Below are positions 58,566 through 64,000 of a stretch of 64,000 bases of DNA, piece by piece; the stretch's first letter is position 1; each line of letters starts with the position of its first letter. The DNA is taken from assembly GCF_018129965.1 (NCBI RefSeq), contig NZ_JAFCKW010000001.1, positions 372,001-436,000 on the forward strand. The letters run 5' to 3'. Source of the stretch: Bradyrhizobium diazoefficiens (lineage in GTDB: Bacteria; Pseudomonadota; Alphaproteobacteria; Rhizobiales; Xanthobacteraceae). The position numbers and the translations under genes are program-made. Under the pieces are notes generated by a model. It was not told where the DNA came from, ran no database searches, and was given only the letters and a program-made list of their open reading frames with translations.

Positions 58566-58831
58566 TTCGGGGTGCAGAGAAGCACCCCTTCGCGGATCAG
58601 CGAATCCAGACAATTCGACACGTCATCGTGCATCCTCGGCGCCAGTTCGAAGGCCGTCGCCACTCTCGAAACGATATCGCTCTTGTCCCGCCGGCCATCG
58701 CAGAATTCAAAGATGACGGCGGCCGTCTTGTTCAGATAGTGAACCTTGTCGCGGGCCGTCTGGTAGACGATGTATCCGTCCGGCACTTCGTGAACCTCGA
58801 GGCCCTCGGCGCGGTCGATCAAGTCAGCCAT
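58562..58831 (-). CDS. PqqD-like peptide-binding protein
   Basis: An 89-residue protein of the PqqD/RiPP recognition element fold. It begins MADLIDRAEGLEVHEVPDG, then YIVYQTARDKVHYLNKTAAVIFEFCDG, where the LN-x-TA-x-IFEFCDG helix is the PqqD hallmark, followed by the winged-helix part SDIVSRVATAFELAP and DDVSNCLDSLIREGVL. Proteins of this fold bind leader peptides and present them to modifying enzymes. It overlaps both neighbours: 8 bp with the upstream glycosyltransferase gene and 4 bp with the kinase gene, so the three are translated together. Confidence 0.88.
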   Translation of the reverse strand: MADLIDRAEGLEVHEVPDGYIVYQTARDKVHYLNKTAAVIFEFCDGRRDKSDIVSRVATAFELAPRMHDDVSNCLDSLIREGVLLCTPK

Positions 58832-60137
58832 TCATCAATTCCTCAAATCGCAGGTTGGACGCAGCGGGAGCGAGCGACCCGGCGGCCATCTGTATCGCAA
58901 AATTGCCGACGACCCCCGCCCACCGGGCACGATCATAATCCGACCGTACCCGGTTTCGTGCGTTGTCGGCAATTCGCCGCGCCAGCGCTCCCTCGGTTAA
59001 AATCGCATGGCAGGCGGCGCCGAACTGCTCGGCTCCATCGGCCAGCAGAATATCGCGTCCGTTCCTGAAACGAAGCCCTGCGGCGCCGAGCCGCGTGGAG
59101 ACTGACGGAACGCCGTGCGCGGCCGCCTCGAGCAGCTTGATCCTGGTCCCGCCACCAGCGCGCAGCGGGGCAATGGCAAGGGCGGCTCCGGCGTACAGCG
59201 GCGCGATTTCGGGCACGGGCCCGGTGACCAATATCCCGCGCCGGGTGGAGAGGCGACCGAGACGCGCGGACGCGCCACCCCCGGCAATCACCAAACGAAG
59301 CCCGTCAGGCAGGCCCCTGACCAGCCCGGGCCATACGCGGGACACGAACCACTCCACCGCATCAGCATTCGGTTCGTATCCGAGCGTCCCGACGAAGAGC
59401 ACGGTGCGAGCCCGCTGCCGGACCGCAACGGCGCGACGGCGCGCCTGCGCGGTCACGACATTGGGCACGACCAGGACGCGTTCGTGACCGGCCTCGCACG
59501 CGAGCGACGCGCAGTCGCCGCGTGATGCTGCGAAAAGAACATCGAATTGGGCCAGCGATTGTCGCGCAAGCGTGCGGAATGCATCGGCCTCGCATGACGC
59601 CCATTCCGCCTGCAACACCGAGCCTCTTCGGCGATGCATCAACCCGATCGATTGCTGTGTCGCGATGTCGTTCTCATCGCAATCCAGGATCAGGCGCGTG
59701 CCATCGCTCCGCGATCCGACGGCGCGCGACAGAGCTGCCAGATAGAGCCGTGACAGGTGCACGACCGCATAGCGGGCCGCGCCGATCCAGGAGCGCAATT
59801 CCTCGAGGATCGGCTCGGTGATCCCGGCCGCCAGCGACGGCTGGCCATAGTGACGAAATGCGTCCAGACGGGCTTGCGGATCCCGCAAGCGGGCCACCAG
59901 CCCGAAGTGAGACCCGGCGCGCGGCGCGATGATGACGTGACGCACGCAGCGCGCCGTCACGAAGGAGGTCACCTCCGCAGCCTGTCCGGCAACGGGGACG
60001 ACGACAAGATCGATGTCGAAATGCCGGGAGTAGGCCTCGAGAAAAAAGCCGACGCGCATGGCAAGGCCGTTGCCCTCTTCAGCGGGCATGACCGGCGATA
60101 TGAACAGCAGCTTCTTCCGAGGCAGTGCCGGACTCAT
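58824..60137 (-). CDS. Family 4 glycosyltransferase
   Basis: A 437-residue GT-B enzyme. The N-terminal domain has KLLFISPVMPAEEGNGLAMRVGFFLEAYSRHF. The C-terminal domain has TVLFVGTLGYEPNADAVEWFV, LRLVIAGGGASARLGRL, VTGPVPEIAPLYAGAALAIAPL and the donor-binding GGGTRIKLLEAAAHGVPSVST, as in glycosyl_trans_1/4 proteins. Sugar and acceptor are not known. Its stop overlaps the PqqD-like start, and it begins 15 bp after the MNN1-like gene, so it belongs to the operon. Confidence 0.9.
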   Translation of the reverse strand: MSPALPRKKLLFISPVMPAEEGNGLAMRVGFFLEAYSRHFDIDLVVVPVAGQAAEVTSFVTARCVRHVIIAPRAGSHFGLVARLRDPQARLDAFRHYGQPSLAAGITEPILEELRSWIGAARYAVVHLSRLYLAALSRAVGSRSDGTRLILDCDENDIATQQSIGLMHRRRGSVLQAEWASCEADAFRTLARQSLAQFDVLFAASRGDCASLACEAGHERVLVVPNVVTAQARRRAVAVRQRARTVLFVGTLGYEPNADAVEWFVSRVWPGLVRGLPDGLRLVIAGGGASARLGRLSTRRGILVTGPVPEIAPLYAGAALAIAPLRAGGGTRIKLLEAAAHGVPSVSTRLGAAGLRFRNGRDILLADGAEQFGAACHAILTEGALARRIADNARNRVRSDYDRARWAGVVGNFAIQMAAGSLAPAASNLRFEELMNG

Positions 60138-60152
60138 CGTTGCGAACCCCAG

Positions 60153-61676
60153 TCACTCGATCCGGCGATAATTCTTGGGATCGATCGCGCGCGGGTGAAC
60201 ACTCCGATCGCGCGTCGCCTGCAGGCGTACATCCCGCGCGTCGGACAAACCATCGGCCCACGACCTGAGTGCGGCGATCCAGCCCTGGTCGATCGCCGCG
60301 CCTTCGAGGTGTTCCAGGAGACGCTCGGGAACGTCGTCGAAACTGCGATTGAGAAATGACAAGGCTGCGCGCAACTGCTCTTCGACCAGCGCATCGCGCC
60401 CGCCGCGCAGCAGACCCGAGTCCAGAAGGGCGTCCAGGGCGACGGAGGACGACCGCGCGACACGGACTTGATCCGCATGGGGCCAACTCAGCGCATCCTT
60501 GCGGGACACCAGCCTTGCATCAAAAGCGGGCGACGGGCGCGACGCCCCCGCCCAGGAGCCATCGGCGCAGGGAAACAGTTCGACGGTCAGCTGCGTCGCC
60601 GAAAAGAACTGCAGGACATTGCCTTGCGCCTTTTCCACCACGGCCCAATGCTGCTCGTATTCGGCGCGGCCCTCGCCGACGCGGCCGCCGGATAGCAGCT
60701 CGAGCGTTCTCTGCGGCACGACCGACGTCGAATAGTTGAACCATCTGTCGGCAATCAGCAGGCCTTCCGCATCGGACGAGGCCCTGGACCGCGCCGGTGG
60801 ATGGAACGCCACGCCGGTCCATTTGCTGCGCAGTTCGGCGAGAGCTTCATCGCAGGAGCCGTTGAATCGCTCGTCGCAAACCGGACGATTGGCGCCCATG
60901 AGATTCCATTTCGACAGAGTGCGATGATGCACGAACGGCTCGCCGAACGGGTCGCGCTGGATCATGTCGTGGTCGAACGGATAGGGCCGATGTTCGATCA
61001 GACCAACGTCGAGACCAGCCAGTTCAGCGGCGATCAGAAACGTATCCTTGTCGCCATGGAGGAAGCCGTAGACGTCTTCCCAGTGCTCGTTCAAGAGCAT
61101 CGCAAGATCGAGGAGCGGCCAGCATCGCCGCTTGTCCAGGGCGATGATGCTGGACTCGAAGCTCACGCAATCCCTCGGCGGCAGGCCGACCTTGCTCCAT
61201 ATTCCGTTCTCTTTGGTGAGATCGAGATTGTCCGGCCAGAACAGGGCCGGTGCCGAACGATAAACGTCCCAATCGAACACGGTTTCGGGATCGACCAGCG
61301 GGATGGTGTCGGCATCCAGAAACAGGACTTCCTGAAACCTGCTGTTCGCGATCGCATAAGGCTTCAGGGGCCATCCACCCGAGACGCGCGCCGGGTATAG
61401 CGAGATCATCTGCTCGGCATCGACGACCTCGACGCCCAGCTCTTCCAGGATCAGTTGCATCCCCTCGCTGATCTCGCGGCGTCCCAGGTGCCAGACCTGG
61501 ATGGGCAGGCTGCAACCAAGCTTTCGGCGCAGCGTCCAGATCAGCATCCAGGCGCATGTGAAGTAGCGCAGACCACCCGCACAGGTGACGATTCCGCGCC
61601 CGGCGAAACGACCCTCGGGACAAATGGCTGGAGCGGCCTGCCGGCGCCGCAGTTCGGCAGCAAGAATGCTTTGCAT
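60153..61676 (-). CDS. MNN1-like (GT71) putative mannosyltransferase
   Basis: A 507-residue protein. The first 300 residues match the MNN1/GT71 family known mainly from fungi: GRGIVTCAGGLRYFTCAWML, LPIQVWHLGRREIS, LKPYAIANSRFQEVLFLDADTIPLVDP with the DxD metal site, and WPDNLDLTKENGIW. The domain also has SFESSIIALDKRRCWPLLDLA and GDKDTFLIAAEL. The last 200 residues are unlike the fungal enzymes and may bind the peptide. It is the first gene of the minus-strand operon and divergent from an Anp1-like gene. Confidence 0.78.
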   Translation of the reverse strand: MQSILAAELRRRQAAPAICPEGRFAGRGIVTCAGGLRYFTCAWMLIWTLRRKLGCSLPIQVWHLGRREISEGMQLILEELGVEVVDAEQMISLYPARVSGGWPLKPYAIANSRFQEVLFLDADTIPLVDPETVFDWDVYRSAPALFWPDNLDLTKENGIWSKVGLPPRDCVSFESSIIALDKRRCWPLLDLAMLLNEHWEDVYGFLHGDKDTFLIAAELAGLDVGLIEHRPYPFDHDMIQRDPFGEPFVHHRTLSKWNLMGANRPVCDERFNGSCDEALAELRSKWTGVAFHPPARSRASSDAEGLLIADRWFNYSTSVVPQRTLELLSGGRVGEGRAEYEQHWAVVEKAQGNVLQFFSATQLTVELFPCADGSWAGASRPSPAFDARLVSRKDALSWPHADQVRVARSSSVALDALLDSGLLRGGRDALVEEQLRAALSFLNRSFDDVPERLLEHLEGAAIDQGWIAALRSWADGLSDARDVRLQATRDRSVHPRAIDPKNYRRIE

Positions 61677-61742
61677 AGCAATGATTTCGCGGCACTATCG
61701 TCATATGAAGTGTTTGTCGTCAATCCCGTTCTGGCCGGTGCA

Positions 61743-62507
61743 ATGAACCAGCGTTCCGCCACTGTTCTCGTCCTCACACCCGTCAAGACCGCCTCCCGAT
61801 TTCTCGACGGCTATTTCGCCGGCCTCGAATCCCTGACCTATCCGCGTCACCTGCTGTCGCTCGGCATTCTCGAAGGCGACAGCCTCGACGACACCGCCAT
61901 CCAGATCGAACAGCGCCTGACGCGCTGCGCGGCCGATTTCAACCGCGTCACCTATGTCCACAAAGACTTCAATTTCCAGATTCCGGCATCAATGCCCCGG
62001 TACATGGATATCTTCCAGCCGCAGCGACGCGCCATCCTGGCGAAGGCACGCAACACACTGCTGTTTCGGGCGCTGGGCGACGAGGATTGGGTGCTGTGGC
62101 TGGACGTCGACGTCGAGGAATATCCCGCCGACATCATCGAGCGCCTGCTGGCCGTGGGGCGCGACATCGTCCATCCGAACTGCGTGACCGACTATGGCGG
62201 CCCCAGCTTCGATCGCAACGCCTGGAGCGATGGCGGTCGCCTGCATATGAGCGACATGCGCGGCCAGGGCCTGGTCAGGCTCGAATCCGTCGGGGGAACG
62301 ATGCTGCTGGTACGGGCCGACCGCCATCGGGAGGGATTGGTGTTTCCGCCGTTTTTCTATGGCGCCCGCAGCCGCTGGATCAGGGATCCGCATCCGCTGA
62401 CCGGCGCGGCGAGCGGGGAAATCGAAACCGAAGGCCTCGCCATGATGGCCAAGGACATGGGCATCGAATGCTGGGGCCTTCCCGACCTGGAGATCCTGCA
62501 CAAGTGA
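61743..62507 (+). CDS. Anp1-like (GT62) putative mannosyltransferase
   Basis: A 254-residue GT-A protein. It begins with ATVLVLTPVKTASRFLDGYF, then LTYPRHLLSLGILEGDSLDD, RAILAKARNTLLFRALGDED and WVLWLDVDVEEYPADIIERLL with the DxD site, and continues IVHPNCVTDYGGPSFDRNAW. These are the ordered blocks of Anp1/Van1/Mnn9, the fungal alpha-1,6-mannan polymerase subunits. The ATG at 61743 lacks a strong ribosome site; the frame is open further upstream, overlapping the divergent gene. The C-terminus DLEILHK matches the family end. No signal anchor is seen, so it acts in the cytoplasm. Confidence 0.78.
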   Translation: MNQRSATVLVLTPVKTASRFLDGYFAGLESLTYPRHLLSLGILEGDSLDDTAIQIEQRLTRCAADFNRVTYVHKDFNFQIPASMPRYMDIFQPQRRAILAKARNTLLFRALGDEDWVLWLDVDVEEYPADIIERLLAVGRDIVHPNCVTDYGGPSFDRNAWSDGGRLHMSDMRGQGLVRLESVGGTMLLVRADRHREGLVFPPFFYGARSRWIRDPHPLTGAASGEIETEGLAMMAKDMGIECWGLPDLEILHK

Positions 62508-62546
62508 GGCGCTGCCCGCATTGACCTGCAGCGACGATCCACCGAC

Positions 62547-63113
62547 TCACGCCTCCCCGCGCAGCCACGCCTTCATCTTCTGCAACAGACCATGCGGCAG
62601 CTCATCGACGGAGCCCGGTTCGGCCGGTGTCAGCGTCTGCAGGACGGCATCGATATCCTCGGTGGCGAGCGGCGGCGTAATGTCGGCGTCGGTAGGCGCG
62701 AGGCCGGCGGCCGCGAGCGCGATCGGACCGATCTGCGTCAGGAACACGCGCTCGTACTCACGCGACAACCGTGCGAGCGCGTCCTCGAGCGGTAGCCAGT
62801 CGACGGCCTTGATGTCGTTCATCAGCTTGCGGACCGGCCCGCCCTCGGCCTCCATGCGCCAGAAATGCACGACCTTGGCGCGGCCGCCCGACTGATAGAC
62901 GAGCGTGCCCAGAAATTCGTGGATGGCGACCTCGTGGCCGGTCTCTTCCAGCACCTCGCGGTGCGCGGCCTGCTTCGGCGTTTCGCCGTCGTCGAGCTTG
63001 CCCTTGGGCAAGACCCATTCGTTGCGCTTGCGCTGGCGCACGATGGCGATCAGCGGCGGCGCGCCACGCCGCAACACAATCCCACCCGCCGCCATCACCG
63101 GCGCCCGCGCCAT
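62547..63113 (-). CDS. Nudix hydrolase
   Basis: A 188-residue protein from ATG 63113 (a TTG at 63146 would add 11 residues). The Nudix box is complete: GKLDDGETPKQAAHREVLEETGHEV, split here by eye as G-x5-E-x7-REVLEETGH. It starts APVMAAGGIVLRRGAPPLIAIVRQ and continues VVHFWRMEAEGGP, like bacterial diadenosine polyphosphate or nucleotide hydrolases. The C-terminus (about 120-188) extends beyond the domain. The substrate is unknown. It lies 66 bp downstream of psd on the same strand. Confidence 0.9.
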   Translation of the reverse strand: MARAPVMAAGGIVLRRGAPPLIAIVRQRKRNEWVLPKGKLDDGETPKQAAHREVLEETGHEVAIHEFLGTLVYQSGGRAKVVHFWRMEAEGGPVRKLMNDIKAVDWLPLEDALARLSREYERVFLTQIGPIALAAAGLAPTDADITPPLATEDIDAVLQTLTPAEPGSVDELPHGLLQKMKAWLRGEA

Positions 63114-63179
63114 CACCAGACCCGTATCGTCAATTCGTCCCCGCAAACGATATAGGCGGCGGGGACGGCGGATTGAAGA

Positions 63180-64000
63180 CTAGTTTTTGCGCAGCAGCGC
63201 TTGACCCGCCCGAATGCGGGTGCCTTCGGCGATGCCCTCGCAGAAGGTGAAGTCGCCGGGCGCCAGGATGATGATCGTGGAGCCGTGCTCGAACCAGCCG
63301 AGCTCCTCGCCCTTGGTCACGTTGACGTCGCACGGGAAATTGACCGGCCCCTTCGTCTGCGCGTTCAGCACCATGTCGAGGAAATGCAGGCGGATGCTAG
63401 CGACCAGGATCGCGGCGACCGGCACCAGCGTCACGGCTTCGCCGGAGCTGAGATGCGTGCGGATCACCGCGCGCTCGTTCTTGCAGAACAGCCGCTCGAC
63501 CCGCTTCAGCGCAATCGGATTGACGTTCCAGACGTCGCCATGGATCAAGGTGACGCGCTCGATATGCGCATCATAAGGCGCGTGGAAGCGGTGATACATG
63601 CTCGAGGTCAGCCGCAACGTGACGAAGCTTCCGTTGCGGTGCTGATCGACCAGCGCGGAATCGCCGAGCAGGTCGAGCAGCGAATAGGGCGCGCCCTTGA
63701 CCTGGAACAGCTCGGTGTCCGCGATCCGGCCATGGGCGCCGACGATGCCGTCGGAGGGACTGGCGACGACGGACAGGTCCGGATCGAACGGCCGCAGGCC
63801 CGGCTTGAGCTCCCGGGTGAAGCAATCATGCAGGCTCCTGAAATGGGTCTTGCGCGCCTCCGACAGATCGAGGTCCGAGAACAGCTTCCACAGCGCGATC
63901 GAGCCGTCGCGAACGAGCGGGTTCTCGATCTTGGAGAACCAGCCCATGAAGCGGGTCAGGGCCGCGCGGGGGATGCGGTTGGTCAACAGGAAGTTGAGGT
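63180..64000 (-). CDS. psd: Phosphatidylserine decarboxylase, 3' part
   Basis: Pyruvoyl enzyme making phosphatidylethanolamine at the inner membrane. The frame runs off the window edge (LNFLLTNRIPRAALTRF visible), so the first residues are missing; about 273 are visible. Charge-relay residues appear as Asp in VASPSDGIVGAHGRI, His in MYHRFHAPYDAHIE and the self-cleavage Ser in GWFEHGSTIIILAPG. The chain splits before this Ser to give the alpha subunit with its pyruvoyl group. The TTG at 63986 is only an internal codon. Confidence 0.95.
   Translation of the reverse strand, partial: LNFLLTNRIPRAALTRFMGWFSKIENPLVRDGSIALWKLFSDLDLSEARKTHFRSLHDCFTRELKPGLRPFDPDLSVVASPSDGIVGAHGRIADTELFQVKGAPYSLLDLLGDSALVDQHRNGSFVTLRLTSSMYHRFHAPYDAHIERVTLIHGDVWNVNPIALKRVERLFCKNERAVIRTHLSSGEAVTLVPVAAILVASIRLHFLDMVLNAQTKGPVNFPCDVNVTKGEELGWFEHGSTIIILAPGDFTFCEGIAEGTRIRAGQALLRKN

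Noticed and set aside
57122-58831. Lasso peptide cluster
   Set aside because: A PqqD-like protein and an HprK-like kinase fit, but there is no B2 protease or asparagine-synthetase-like cyclase, and the tails lack the Gly1 to Asp/Glu7-9 ring pattern.

Overview
The window is a 64 kb stretch of GC-rich alphaproteobacterial chromosome. The gene content points to Bradyrhizobium or a close relative in the Nitrobacteraceae: a complete division and cell wall (dcw) cluster with lpxC after ftsZ, many short palindromic intergenic repeats of the kind scattered through rhizobial genomes, and small proteins of bradyrhizobial style. This assignment is inference from content. No 16S gene or tRNA is present, and I see no prophage or CRISPR array.

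Layout. Positions 1-10000 carry the 3' end of prmA, an Xaa-Pro aminopeptidase, a Bcr/CflA-type exporter, ligA, a small GIY-YIG nuclease sitting between two direct repeats, recN and bamD. Positions 10200-31900 hold the dcw cluster, all on the minus strand: rsmH, ftsL, ftsI, murE, murF, mraY, murD, ftsW, murG, an unfamiliar zinc-ribbon membrane protein, murC, murB, a divergent ddl, ftsQ, ftsA, ftsZ and lpxC. These genes build lipid-linked peptidoglycan precursor, polymerise it at the septum and assemble the Z ring; several start and stop codons overlap by 4 bp. Positions 32300-38900 carry an AmiD-like amidase, an ECF sigma factor of the TPR-tailed type with its DGPF partner, the RNase P RNA with its terminator, a DUF983 protein divergent from a MocR regulator, and a TauE/SafE permease. 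Positions 39000-50500 carry a DsrE protein divergent from an AraC regulator, an O-antigen ligase-like protein, a MATE remnant abutting an ABC exporter, an EmrAB-type pump with a divergent TetR repressor and a perfect 21-bp palindrome, a small DUF6665-type protein, an unusual histidine phosphatase and an extensin-like lipoprotein. Positions 50700-54500 carry a 27-residue membrane peptide, two divergent paralogous secreted proteins and a FecR-domain protein.

The most interesting region is 54596-62507. It has two tandem 64-65 residue peptides that are about 80% identical, a PqqD-like peptide-binding protein, an HprK-like kinase, a nucleotidyltransferase-fold protein and four glycosyltransferases. 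Two of the glycosyltransferases resemble fungal Golgi mannosyltransferase families (MNN1-like and Anp1-like). The peptides look like leaders with a signal-peptide-like segment followed by a Gly/Ser/Thr-rich tail of 12-13 residues, and both genes carry the same promoter-like element about 60 nt upstream. I read this as a candidate system that makes a glycosylated and perhaps phosphorylated ribosomal peptide. It lacks the lasso protease/cyclase and any dedicated exporter. The window closes with a Nudix hydrolase and the 3' part of psd.
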